Assembly: GCA_026196615.1 (NCBI GenBank)
Contig: JAPHSW010000007.1
Span: forward strand, 1 to 55,106
Source: Gammaproteobacteria bacterium
Lineage (GTDB): Bacteria; Pseudomonadota; Gammaproteobacteria; GRL18
Length of the DNA: 55,106 nt
Reading direction: 5' to 3'
Part shown: piece after piece, positions 36,385 to 45,742 of the stretch
Layout: each line of letters starts with the position of its first letter
How positions within the stretch are numbered: the first letter of the stretch is position 1
Notes under the pieces: model-generated
Told to the model about the DNA's origin: nothing
Database searches by the model: none
What the model saw: only the letters and a program-made list of their open reading frames with translations
Position numbers and translations under genes: made by a program

Positions 36385-36920
36385 TTTAATAATATTAGCA
36401 CATGCATAAGATTAAAGTTAGCGATTTACACAATATAAGTCTATGATTATGTTAAATTTTTGATAGGATAATCAGTGAAAAATGAGGAAATAAACTTTTT
36501 TATTTACAATCTTATAAAAATAAATTCAAATCCAAAAATAATTTTATTTTGCGAACTCCCACTTCAGTCACTAATCTGTCGTTCAGGAATAAAATGAATA
36601 TTAGGTTAAACAGAGAAGAGCGGACATCATTTCAATTTAAAAAATTGTACTCTGAAATTGAAATGCCTGTTAAAATAAAAATATAATGTTTTCTACAAAT
36701 GAAGATATTTTTGCAATTTAGAGTAGAGCTTATTCACTACCTGGGTGAGATTAAAGAAATTAATAAACTATCTGAAGCTTTGGATATTTTTAATTTTAAT
36801 GAAGCCAAAGAACAAATTACATCAATACAATAATGCTAAAAAAACAAATAGGAGAAAAAATTTTATTAATAAGCCTAACCCAGCAGAGAGTTAGGCTCTC
36901 TAAAAGTAGTTTAACAATAA
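36385..36920. other. 536-base gene-poor stretch with a 44-aa reading frame and a hairpin
   Basis: Low-GC sequence. A 44-codon plus-strand frame (ATG 36699 to TAA 36831-36833; protein ends FNFNEAKEQITSIQ) is helical and acidic but lacks a good ribosome-binding site; possibly a remnant. AGCCTAAC (36872-36879) pairs with GTTAGGCT (36890-36897), an 8-bp stem with a 10-base loop just before the haem-protein gene. On the minus strand it is followed by TATTAATAAAATTTTTT, so it could terminate minus-strand transcription. Confidence 0.35.
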
Positions 36921-37526
36921 ATGGATTATAGAATAATGAAAATGATAATTTTTGTCTTATTGTATACTTGGTCTGTGCACATTTTTGCAACTGAAAGCAC
37001 ATTGACTGAATTAACACCTTCTGAGGAAAAAGCATTAGTAGATATTGGAAAAAAAGCTACAATTAAAGTGTCTCAAAAATTAATGAAAACTATGCTAGGC
37101 GATATTAAAGCTACTGGTCTTGCTGGAGCTGCACGAACCTGGACCAAGTCAGTTGGGCTTATTAATGAAGTGGCTGACTCTTTTAATATGGGTATGAAAA
37201 TCAAACGTCCTACCTATCAATATCGAAACCCAACTAATAAACCCAATGATATAGATAAAGTAGCGTTAGACTTTTTTTTAAGTGAAGAATATGATGATGA
37301 TAAATACTTTTCTCGTAAAATAGAAGGAAAAAATGGCACTAGTTATGTCTATTATCAGCCATACCCTGTGACAGAAAAATGTCTTTCATGTCATAGCAGT
37401 AAAATGCCTGATGAGGTAAAAGTAGTTCTTGATGAAAAGTATCCTAATGATCGTTCCAGGAATATAAAAGTGGGTGCATTGTATGCTTTAATTCGTGTTG
37501 ATCTTCCAGAGTCAGCACTTAAATAA
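36921..37526 (+). CDS. DUF3365 (Tll0287-like) periplasmic haem c sensor-type protein
   Basis: 201 residues (ATG 36921, or ATG 36936 which gives a better signal peptide start). A Sec signal peptide covers about residues 6-24 (IIFVLLYTWSVHIFA). The rest matches the Tll0287-like/DUF3365 domain: an N-terminal helix, FLSEEYDDDKYFSRKI, VYYQPYPV and the haem-binding CLSCH, followed by a beta strand GALYALIRVDLP. Such domains usually occur as sensory inputs on kinases and cyclases; here it is free-standing. It may bind one c-type haem in the periplasm and sense redox state or gas. No cytochrome-maturation genes are in view. Confidence 0.82.
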   Translation: MDYRIMKMIIFVLLYTWSVHIFATESTLTELTPSEEKALVDIGKKATIKVSQKLMKTMLGDIKATGLAGAARTWTKSVGLINEVADSFNMGMKIKRPTYQYRNPTNKPNDIDKVALDFFLSEEYDDDKYFSRKIEGKNGTSYVYYQPYPVTEKCLSCHSSKMPDEVKVVLDEKYPNDRSRNIKVGALYALIRVDLPESALK

Positions 37527-37567
37527 GTTGCGATTAACTGACTGAACTACTTTTTTGTAATTAGGTA

Positions 37568-37756
37568 TTAGGGTAATAAATGAGTTTTACCCCAATCTTT
37601 TAGAGAAAGTAAGATAGGGATTAGACTATCAGCAAGTTTTGTTAATGAGTATTCAATTTTTGCTGCTACCTGGGGATAAACTTCTCGATGAACTAACACG
37701 TCTCTTTCTAATTCTTGTAACTGATTAGTCAACATATGTTGCGTAGTATTGGAAAT
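37568..37756 (-). pseudogene. HxlR-family regulator, C-terminal remnant
   Basis: On the minus strand an open stretch reads ISNTTQHMLTNQLQELERD then LVHREVYPQV and KIEYSLTKLADSLIPIL to DWG, a clear match to the second half of an HxlR winged helix. Upstream, at 37769-37771, the frame hits a stop and the N-terminal half is absent. It lies 48 bases from the end of the IS256-type element, so insertion or associated deletion probably destroyed the gene. Confidence 0.75.
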
Positions 37757-37804
37757 ATTGTAAAGTCCTTATGTTGTTGGTTTTGAAATGTCAGCTTTTT
37801 GTAC

Positions 37805-38258
37805 GAGACTGTAAATAATTCTGTGTAACTGCCTCCAGATTTAAACGTAGTCTTTTAATCGTTCTTCAAATTCAATCATAAACAAACCGATTCAGTGCTG
37901 ATTTCCAATTGCGGATCGGCATTGTCCATTTTTTAGACGCTTGTTGTATAGCCAGATAAACCACTTTCTTAGCTGACTCACCCGTTATCAGGGTTTTGCT
38001 GGAATAACCATTACGGCTGTTGCTGATACTGGAAGGTTGGTGCTTGTCATAACCGAGATGGTCATCAAGCTCGGCATTGAGAGCGGCCTCAACAGTGACT
38101 TTTTTAACATCTTACTGAAGTCACAGAGGTCTTTCTCTGTTTTGAGGGTTTTTGCTGCTTCTTGGGCGAAGGCTTCGAGTTCTTTCTTGTTCATAATTCA
38201 CCTGTTTTATCCCATATGGGTTAATAATAGGCAATTACACAATCTTATTTACAGTCTC
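37805..38258 (-). mobile_element. Internally deleted IS256-family element (454 bp)
   Basis: Ends are inverted repeats of 29 bp matching at 25 positions: GAGACTGTAAATAA... at 37805-37833 and its complement at 38230-38258. Inside, on the minus strand from ATG 38194, the transposase N-terminus MNKKELEAFAQEAAKTLKTE is followed by frameshifted AELDDHLGYDKHQ and RNGYSSKT, then directly by C-terminal WTMPIRNWKSALNRF and (in another frame) IEFEERLKDYV. Roughly 270 codons including the DDE core are missing. No 8-bp target duplication is visible at the ends. It could be mobilised only by a full-length relative in trans. Confidence 0.85.
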
Positions 38259-38532
38259 TGGATCCCAAAGTAAATGAATAGAAATACAGTCTAATATTGT
38301 AATGATTTTTTTTGCCAAATCTTTGCTACAGCACCTGTTTGCATATCACAGTGTTTTGTAACCTATAAGCAAAACAGTTAGGGGTACACAAGCATCATCA
38401 TTCTAAATAGTATTTGTTTCCTATGGTACATCAATCGATCATCAAGTAGTTATAAATACATTTTGAAGTACATAAGGCTATAATAAATTATACCTTTTGT
38501 CATTTCTTTGCCATTTAAAAAACATAGTAAAT
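38259..38532. other. Non-coding spacer between the IS remnant and ptsP
   Basis: About 270 bases, AT-rich with stops in all frames. I see no gene, hairpin or repeat. The missing half of the HxlR gene is not recognisable here. Confidence 0.4.
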
Positions 38533-40803
38533 TTAATTTCCTGGATTTATTAAACCAAATAGACCTTTATCTTTTATTACACTGATTAGATATTCTTTAA
38601 TTGTGATTGCCTCTTCCATTTGAAGTACATCACTTAAAACTTTTTCACAATCATTACATTTCATAGTGCGAATAACCGATTTTATACGAGGCATACTAGA
38701 TGAATTCATACTTAACGAATCAATTTTCATTCCCATCAATAGTATGGTTGCCAGTGGATCACTTGCCATCTCACCACATATCGTAACAGGTAATTGATTT
38801 TTTTTTGCAGATGATACAACTTGATATATAGCTGCAATAACAGAAGGGTGTAAGGAGTCATACAATTCAGCGACACGAGCATTATTTCTATCTACCGCTA
38901 ATAAATACTGTGTTAAATCATTACTCCCAATTGATATAAAGTCGACTCTTTTTGACAATGCTGCAATTTGATATATCAATGATGGTACTTCAATCATTGC
39001 ACCAATTTGCGGAAACGGTGTTTCAAGACCTTCTTGAACAATTTCTTGGTGTGCTTGATGAATTAGTGCTATTGCATTATCTATTTCATGCAAACTTGTA
39101 GCCATTGGTATTAAAATTTTCAAATTATGTGAATCTATATTGGCACGCAACATAGCTCTGGCCTGAACTAAAAATATTTCAGGTTGATCAAGTGTAATTC
39201 TTATACCACGCCAACCTAAAAAAGGATTGTCTTCTTCAATAGGGAAATAGGGCAATGTCTTATCGCCACCGACATCAAGAGTACGCATTGTAACTGGATG
39301 AGGTTTAAAACTTTCTATAACGTGTTTATATATATTTTCCTGTTCTTTTTCTCCTGGGAAAAACTCACTTTCCAAAAACGAAAACTCAGTACGATATAAA
39401 CCAATACCATCTGCTCCACTTGAAATTGCAGGCTTAATGTCAGAAATAATACCAGTATTTGCATATATGGGTATATGAACATTATCTTTTGAAACCGAAG
39501 GCAGGTGTCGGTCGTCCCATAATTTTTTCGTGGCAAGTTGATCCTTAGTAACCAGAAGTTGATATTCTTTTAATCGTTTATTATCAGGGTTAATAAATAT
39601 TTGCCCCGAATATCCATTGACAATAATTGTAAACCCATCGATAAAAGAAATGGGTAAATCATCTATTCCTAATACTGCTGCCGCTCCAAGAGCAGATGCT
39701 AAAATAGCGGTATGTGAAGTAGAAGAACCATTTACCGATATAATACCTGATAGTTTACCTTTTGGTACCTCTGCCAACATTGATGCAGTGAGCTCATGAC
39801 CAACAAGTATAGAATTATCTCTGTATTTTATTGAATTTAAGGTGTTATTGTTTAAAACGTTCAACAAACGCTTACTTAAATCACGTATATCTTCTACTCT
39901 TTGTTTTAGATAGGCATCTTCCATTTCACTGAATGTCTTAATAAATTCTAGCATTATTTTACGTAAAGCACCTTGAGCCCAATTACCCTTTTTTATTTCA
40001 TCATTAACTGCGCCAATGAAACTATTGCTCTCAAGCATGAGTAGATAGGCATCAAATAGAGTTGTATACGTTTCAGGGAGTGAATCAGATATACTCTCCA
40101 ACAGATGTTTAATTTCACTTTTTACGGCATGAACCGCTTTCATAAAACGATGTTGCTCATCGCTGATATTTTCAACTGTTTTATCAGGAATGCTTTCAAT
40201 AGATAAATTTAAATCAATAACAACTGCCGTACCTATGACAATGCCAGGGGCAGAAGGTATTCCTGTAAACTGAATATTCGTATTCAGTTTATGCGTGCGC
40301 TTATCAACTTTTTTTACCCCATCTATTGCTTTTAAATGTGTAATAACAACCGATAACTGAGTGGCTAATGTCGCACAAAACTTTACAATTTCTTCTTTAA
40401 AGCTTCGTTTTGAAGAATGTTGTACTACTAAGACGCCTAATACGGAACCATGCTGGATGATTGGAACCCCTAAAAAAGCATGAAAGAGTTCTTCACCTGT
40501 TTCAGAGAAGTAATGATATCGTGAATGAGAATGAGCATTGGCAAGGTTTACTGGTTCTGCACGTTCTGCAACAAGACCGACTAATCCCTTATTAAAACGA
40601 AGTCGGACAATACCAATAGATTGTTCTAAAAGACCCTCACTGGCCATTAACACCAATTCGTTGGTTTTGTCATCCATTAAGTAGATAGAACATACATCAA
40701 CGGATAGGTTATGTTTCACTTGATTAACAATTAATCTCAAGGCATGATTTAAATCAGGTGCTTCATTCGCCTGTTGAATAATATTATTGAGTAATTGCAG
40801 CAT
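38533..40803 (-). CDS. ptsP: Phosphoenolpyruvate-protein phosphotransferase PtsP (EI-Ntr)
   Basis: 756 residues, the full EI-Ntr length. An N-terminal GAF domain (about 1-150; FNKGLVGLVAERAEPVNLANA) is followed by the PTS EI N-domain, the swivelling phospho-His domain with STSHTAILASALGAAAVLG, and the PEP-binding barrel with LYRTEFSFLE, GWRGIRITLD and SIGSNDLTQYLLAVDRN. EI-Ntr transfers phosphate from PEP to NPr and on to EIIA-Ntr, a regulatory chain for nitrogen and K+ homeostasis. The motif before the His is SSTS rather than the usual GGxTS, a mild oddity. AAGGA precedes the ATG. No npr or ptsN gene is in this window. Confidence 0.95.
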   Translation of the reverse strand: MLQLLNNIIQQANEAPDLNHALRLIVNQVKHNLSVDVCSIYLMDDKTNELVLMASEGLLEQSIGIVRLRFNKGLVGLVAERAEPVNLANAHSHSRYHYFSETGEELFHAFLGVPIIQHGSVLGVLVVQHSSKRSFKEEIVKFCATLATQLSVVITHLKAIDGVKKVDKRTHKLNTNIQFTGIPSAPGIVIGTAVVIDLNLSIESIPDKTVENISDEQHRFMKAVHAVKSEIKHLLESISDSLPETYTTLFDAYLLMLESNSFIGAVNDEIKKGNWAQGALRKIMLEFIKTFSEMEDAYLKQRVEDIRDLSKRLLNVLNNNTLNSIKYRDNSILVGHELTASMLAEVPKGKLSGIISVNGSSTSHTAILASALGAAAVLGIDDLPISFIDGFTIIVNGYSGQIFINPDNKRLKEYQLLVTKDQLATKKLWDDRHLPSVSKDNVHIPIYANTGIISDIKPAISSGADGIGLYRTEFSFLESEFFPGEKEQENIYKHVIESFKPHPVTMRTLDVGGDKTLPYFPIEEDNPFLGWRGIRITLDQPEIFLVQARAMLRANIDSHNLKILIPMATSLHEIDNAIALIHQAHQEIVQEGLETPFPQIGAMIEVPSLIYQIAALSKRVDFISIGSNDLTQYLLAVDRNNARVAELYDSLHPSVIAAIYQVVSSAKKNQLPVTICGEMASDPLATILLMGMKIDSLSMNSSSMPRIKSVIRTMKCNDCEKVLSDVLQMEEAITIKEYLISVIKDKGLFGLINPGN

Positions 40804-41077
40804 TGTTAATCCTTATTAATAGATAAACCAGCATTATTAATTTTAATTTCAATAGGATGGCTGATATCTAGATGCACATCTTTTTGATAGTTATGAGATC
40901 AGTAGTATTAAACTTATCATTAATTCTTTCATTAATATCACTAATAGTATTTAAATGATAGTTTATATTATCAATATAGCATTGTAGCTATAATTCAAGG
41001 GTTGTATTGTAATAAGTTGCAGATTAAGAAAGAGCTGCTAATCTGAGAATAACATTTTAACAGAGAACATATTAATT

Positions 41078-41554
41078 ATGCCTGAAAAAGAATCCAAGAC
41101 CAGTTTTTATAATCAATTCAAGGAAACATGGCCAAAACTGAATTTTTTTGAACGATTTGAGTATCTCATATCTATAATAGTCATGTTTTTAATTTCAATC
41201 ATTGTCATTGTTTCACTCATTCGACTTGGTATTAACGTATACAGTATACTGGTGACTAAGGCACTTGACCCACTAGATTTTAAGGTATTTCAATTGATTT
41301 TCGGTAATATTCTCACTTTGTTTATTGCAATGGAATTTATGCACTCCATTGAAGGAGGACTTCATAAAAAAGGCCATATAATTGAAGTTCGTACAATATT
41401 ACTCATTGCCATATTAGCGATATCCAGAAAATTTATTGTCATGGATACAAAAGCGACGTCTCCTGAAGCAATGACATCACTAGCACTGATTTTATTATCA
41501 TTAGGTGCCGTTTATTGGTTTATAAAAATAAAAAATCAGGACATAATTAAATAA
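41078..41554 (+). CDS. PsiE-family membrane protein
   Basis: 158 residues with four hydrophobic helices. The diagnostic middle is FIAMEFMHSIEGGLHKKGHIIEVRTILLIAILAISRKFIV, typical of the phosphate-starvation-inducible PsiE family. E. coli psiE is induced by phosphate limitation and repressed by cAMP-CRP; the molecular function is unknown. The ATG at 41078 has GAGAA about twelve bases upstream. 75 bases later comes zntB. Confidence 0.85.
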   Translation: MPEKESKTSFYNQFKETWPKLNFFERFEYLISIIVMFLISIIVIVSLIRLGINVYSILVTKALDPLDFKVFQLIFGNILTLFIAMEFMHSIEGGLHKKGHIIEVRTILLIAILAISRKFIVMDTKATSPEAMTSLALILLSLGAVYWFIKIKNQDIIK

Positions 41555-41629
41555 ACTTATGGGTGTTTTAACTGATTGTTTTAGTAATTAATATGCATTG
41601 ATTTTTTATACTGTATTTTAGGTAAATTT

Positions 41630-42604
41630 ATGAAAGATAATAAAGGGTTATTTTTTGCTTATCTCCTTGATGGAAAAGGGGGAGGAAAATCTATCAATTG
41701 GTCAGACATTAAAAATTGGACAGAAAATGATGGAATATTATGGATACACCTAGACTATTCCATAGCTGATAGTGAAAAATGGTTAATTGAACAAAGTGGA
41801 CTCGATGAGTTGGTGGCTACTGCATTAATAAATGAAGATCCAAGACCACGTTGTACCATTTTGAAAGACGGTTTACTTGTCATGTTGCGTGCGTTAAATC
41901 TCAATCCTGGTGCCGACCCTGAGGATATGGTATCCATACGATTATGGGTCAATGAAAATCGTATTATCAGTACTAATAAAAGAAATTTACTGTCAGTTAC
42001 CGATCTTTGTAATGCCATTAATGAAGGTAATGGACCCCATACCACTGGAGCTTTCCTCTCTGACATTGCTGAGCGTATTGTTGAACGAATGACCGATATT
42101 GTTAATGAGCTAGATGACAAAGTTGATTATCTTGAAGATCAGATTCTGAATATACAGAGTTATCAATTCAGATCAACTATTTCTGAACTAAGAAGAGAAG
42201 CAATCAATTTACGACGATATTTAGCCCCACAACGTGAGGCAATGACTCGGTTGTATAATGAACGTATCGCTGTGTTAAATGACATGGATAGAATGCGATT
42301 ACATGAGGCCGCAGACAGTACGATGCGTTATATTGAAAACCTTGATACTGTTCGGGAAAAGGCTATCGTCATACAAGAAGAGCTAATGAGCCACTTGTCA
42401 GAACAAATGGATAAAAGAATATATGTATTATCCATGGTGGCTGCCATTTTTTTACCATTAGGATTTTTAACTGGTTTATTAGGTATTAATGTGGGTGGAA
42501 TACCTGGTGCTGAAAATCAATCAGCCTTTTGGTTTTTTTGTCTGATACTAATAACCATTATAGTAATGCAAGTATTAATATTTAAAAAAATGAAATGGAT
42601 GTAA
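41630..42604 (+). CDS. zntB: Zinc transporter ZntB (CorA superfamily)
   Basis: 324 residues. A large cytosolic funnel domain precedes two C-terminal helices (about 264-284 and 297-317). The pore signature reads GLLGINVGGIPG, i.e. GIN in place of CorA's GMN, as in ZntB. Family members carry Zn2+ (and Cd2+), probably coupled to H+. The helix RREAINLRRYLAPQREAM is the typical ZntB stalk. AGGT precedes ATG 41630. Confidence 0.9.
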   Translation: MKDNKGLFFAYLLDGKGGGKSINWSDIKNWTENDGILWIHLDYSIADSEKWLIEQSGLDELVATALINEDPRPRCTILKDGLLVMLRALNLNPGADPEDMVSIRLWVNENRIISTNKRNLLSVTDLCNAINEGNGPHTTGAFLSDIAERIVERMTDIVNELDDKVDYLEDQILNIQSYQFRSTISELRREAINLRRYLAPQREAMTRLYNERIAVLNDMDRMRLHEAADSTMRYIENLDTVREKAIVIQEELMSHLSEQMDKRIYVLSMVAAIFLPLGFLTGLLGINVGGIPGAENQSAFWFFCLILITIIVMQVLIFKKMKWM

Positions 42605-42843
42605 CTCTATTTATTAAGAACATTTAAATTATAATAATACGTATAGACTATATTGAATAATATGAAATAATAATTATTATGAGTATTTTTTATGTCATGA
42701 ATTATTATTGGCTTGGACAGATGGATATATTCCTGGAACCTCTCTTTTTTGAACCCCAAAGCATAACCTCAATATTTGGTAAAAATAAAGTTGAAGTGCT
42801 TGCTCTTAGCAACGGTATTGTTATTGGTAAAACAAGCTCACCG

Positions 42844-44199
42844 TTAATAATTGTTTTTTATAAAAAATCGCAACCATAAAAAACCTAAAATCCCCGAAAT
42901 TATTGAGGCAAATAGAATCCCCATTTTTGCAACTACAATCACTTCACTATCCCATTCAAAAGCCAAATCAGAAATAAATATTGACATTGTAAAACCTATT
43001 CCACCCATAAAGCCAGCTCCAATGATATGTTTAAAGTTTAAACTCTTTGGAAGTTTACCTATATTCAATTTCTGCATTAAATAAACACTACCAGTGATCC
43101 CAATCAATTTCCCTGCAACTAATCCAAGTGCTATTCCAAGAGCAATTGAATCTGTGAGTGCGTCATTAATTGAACTCCAGTTAAGTGGAATTGCTGCATT
43201 TGCAAGAGCAAAAGCAGGAATAACAAGATAAGTGGTTGGGATATGTAAATTACTTTCTAGTTTGTGTAAAGGTGAAATACCTACTTTATAGACATCACCC
43301 AACTGATGAATTAGCATCATTTGACGTGAGTCATTATTAGGTGAACTATTATTATCGTTTTGTTGTTTGTCAAATTGCTCAAGAATATCTCGTATTTCTT
43401 GGCTGAATTCATTAGATGAATAACGTGAATAAGCTGGAATGGTCCATGCTGCAAAGATCCCTGCAATGGTTGCATGAATACCTGAACCTTCCATTAACAT
43501 CCAAAGTAACACAGTTAAAATAAAATAAGGTAATGTTCGTCGAATACCCATTAAATTCAGTGTATACATAATAATAATGAGAAATAGAGCAGAGCTCAGA
43601 TATATCCAATTTAATTCTTCAGTGTAAAAAAGAGCAATGACTGTAACCGCACCAAGATCATCAACAATAGCTAATGCAACAAGAAAAGTTAAGAGACTTT
43701 TGGGGATTCGATTTCCTAGAAGTGCAAGTACACCAACTGCAAAAGCTATGTCGGTTGCCATAGGTATCCCCCAACCACGAGCACCATAACCATCACCATT
43801 TAACATGTAGTAAAATAAAGCAGGTACGATCATACCACCAATTGCAGCACCAACAGGGAGAATTGCGTTATAAGGATTTGAAAGATCTCCAGTTAATATC
43901 TCTCGTTTAATTTCAAGACCAACAACAAAAAAGAAAATAGTCATTAATCCGTCATTGATCCAATGATGAACACTATGTTCAATTTTCCATTGACCTGAAA
44001 AAAAACCAACCTGAGTATGTAGTAATTTTTCGTAAGGAATGACAAGTGGCGTATTTGCAATGATTAAAGCAATGATGGCACAAGTAATTAAAAGTATACC
44101 TGTTGTGGTTTGACGATAAATGAATTCTTCAAAAGGTGTTACAATTTTTTGGTATACTTTTTCCAACGGTGCATAATAACCTCTTTTACCTGAATCCAT
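42844..44199 (-). CDS. nhaA: Na+/H+ antiporter NhaA (second paralogue)
   Basis: 451 residues, same architecture as the paralogue at 1758-3143: PFEEFIYRQTTTGILL near the start, HHWINDGLMTIFFFVVGLEIKRE, IPMATDIAFAVGVLALLGNR and the ion-binding ALAIVDDLGAV. The cytosolic insert (about 265-310) is here Asn/Gln-rich (QQNDNNSSPNNDSRQ). No NhaR-type gene is adjacent, so control differs from the first copy. AGGA precedes the ATG. Divergent from mgtE across 148 bases. Confidence 0.95.
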   Translation of the reverse strand: MDSGKRGYYAPLEKVYQKIVTPFEEFIYRQTTTGILLITCAIIALIIANTPLVIPYEKLLHTQVGFFSGQWKIEHSVHHWINDGLMTIFFFVVGLEIKREILTGDLSNPYNAILPVGAAIGGMIVPALFYYMLNGDGYGARGWGIPMATDIAFAVGVLALLGNRIPKSLLTFLVALAIVDDLGAVTVIALFYTEELNWIYLSSALFLIIIMYTLNLMGIRRTLPYFILTVLLWMLMEGSGIHATIAGIFAAWTIPAYSRYSSNEFSQEIRDILEQFDKQQNDNNSSPNNDSRQMMLIHQLGDVYKVGISPLHKLESNLHIPTTYLVIPAFALANAAIPLNWSSINDALTDSIALGIALGLVAGKLIGITGSVYLMQKLNIGKLPKSLNFKHIIGAGFMGGIGFTMSIFISDLAFEWDSEVIVVAKMGILFASIISGILGFLWLRFFIKNNY

Positions 44200-44347
44200 A
44201 TGAAATCCTATTTATGCCCTATACTTTGTTTTATCAAATAAATACAATACGAAATCAAATTATTTACTTAAATTAATTGATAGTAAAGATTTTTTTATTC
44301 GTTTTCATTGAATATAGAAAGTATATTACTAAATTAGGAATATTGTA

Positions 44348-45706
44348 ATGAATTCTATAGAACAACCAGCAAGTACAGCAGACATATTGAATTCAGTCGT
44401 TTCAGATATAAATTCTGAACGGCTGGAAGATTTAAGTAACAAACTTGATGAATTTCATCCATCAGAAGTAGCCAATCTGCTTGAATCACTACCACCTGTT
44501 AAGCGTAAAATTTTATGGGGGATTATTCCGGGAGAACAAGAAGGTGAAGTTCTCACCCATATGCGTGATGAAGCACGTGCGGCCATCATTGAGGAAATGA
44601 AACAAGATCAGTTGCTTGCTGCTGCCGGAAATATGAATGCCAGTAAATTGGCCAATGTATTAGGTGAATTACCAAATGATATCAGTGATAATATTTTTCA
44701 AGCGTTAGAAGATGATCACCGAAAACGTCTTGAAACCGTATTAAGCTATGATGAAAAAACAGCTGGTCGAATAATGAACACTGATGTTATCAGTGTTCGT
44801 CAGAATGTAACTCTGGCGGTTGTATTACGTTGGCTTCGCAGGCATCTTATGTTGCCAGTTCATACCGATGCTTTAATGGTTATTGATGAAGAAAATCGTT
44901 ACCTGGGTAAATTACATTTATCCAATGTGGTCATAGGTGCTCCTGATGAGCTTGTTCAAAATGTGATGAGAAGTGATGCGAATTCAATTAAAGCCAGTTG
45001 TAGTATTACTGAAGTCGCTGCATTGTTTGAACGGCGTGATTTAATCTCTGTTGCTGTTTTAGATGAAAATGATCATTTATTGGGGCGTATTACAATAGAT
45101 GACGTCGTTGATATTATCCGTGAGCAAGCGGATGCGACCTTATTAAAAAGTGCTGGTCTTAATGAAGAACAGGATCTTTTTTCTCCCATTTTGCCAAGTG
45201 CAAAACAACGTGGTCTCTGGTTAGGTTTAAACCTAATTACCGTTTTTTTCGCAGCCTGGGTGATAGGACAATTTCAAGAAGTTCTAGATGAAATAGTCGC
45301 TTTGGCTGTTTTGATGCCTATTGTTGCCAGTATGGGAGGGATAGCTGGCAGTCAGACGTTGACATTGACGATTAGAGGATTAGCTTTAGATCAAATAGCT
45401 AAATCAAACATAAAATGGTTGACGATGAAAGAAATTGCAGTAGGGGGACTGAATGGATTAGTTTGGGCTGTGACTGTCGCAATCGCTTCATTCATATGGT
45501 TTGATAATAAAGGGATTGCAATAATATTAGCAGTCGCTATGTTACTTAATTTATTGGCAGCTTCTCTATCTGGAGTTATTATTCCTTTGATACTTAATCG
45601 TATGGGAATTGATCCTGCGTTATCAGGTGCCGTTATTTTAACAACAATCACCGATGTGATTGGCTTTCTAAGCTTCCTAGGCTTAGCAAGCCTTTATTTG
45701 TTATGA
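44348..45706 (+). CDS. mgtE: Magnesium transporter MgtE
   Basis: 452 residues with the full MgtE layout: an N-terminal superhelical domain (about 15-130; LDEFHPSEVANLLESLPP), a CBS pair (about 140-260; DEKTAGRIMNTDVISV and GRITIDDVVDIIREQ) and five transmembrane helices (about 285-450). MgtE is a Mg2+-gated channel; the cytosolic domains sense Mg2+. Pore-lining PIVASMGGIAGSQTLTLTIRGLA is well conserved. AGGA before ATG 44348. Confidence 0.95.
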   Translation: MNSIEQPASTADILNSVVSDINSERLEDLSNKLDEFHPSEVANLLESLPPVKRKILWGIIPGEQEGEVLTHMRDEARAAIIEEMKQDQLLAAAGNMNASKLANVLGELPNDISDNIFQALEDDHRKRLETVLSYDEKTAGRIMNTDVISVRQNVTLAVVLRWLRRHLMLPVHTDALMVIDEENRYLGKLHLSNVVIGAPDELVQNVMRSDANSIKASCSITEVAALFERRDLISVAVLDENDHLLGRITIDDVVDIIREQADATLLKSAGLNEEQDLFSPILPSAKQRGLWLGLNLITVFFAAWVIGQFQEVLDEIVALAVLMPIVASMGGIAGSQTLTLTIRGLALDQIAKSNIKWLTMKEIAVGGLNGLVWAVTVAIASFIWFDNKGIAIILAVAMLLNLLAASLSGVIIPLILNRMGIDPALSGAVILTTITDVIGFLSFLGLASLYLL

Positions 45707-45742
45707 CAATGATAGTCATTATATCCACTTAAGATTATAAAA

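Noticed and set aside
37527-37567. Functional regulator downstream of the haem protein
   Set aside because: The HxlR-like frame lacks its N-terminal half and a start codon.
42679-42879. 66-codon plus-strand reading frame at the end of the second nhaA
   Set aside because: Overlaps the conserved 3' end of nhaA, has no ribosome-binding site and no family features.
44296-44335. TTCG-N7-TGAA before mgtE resembling the module
   Set aside because: One half-site is imperfect and the CGAC element is absent at the required distance.
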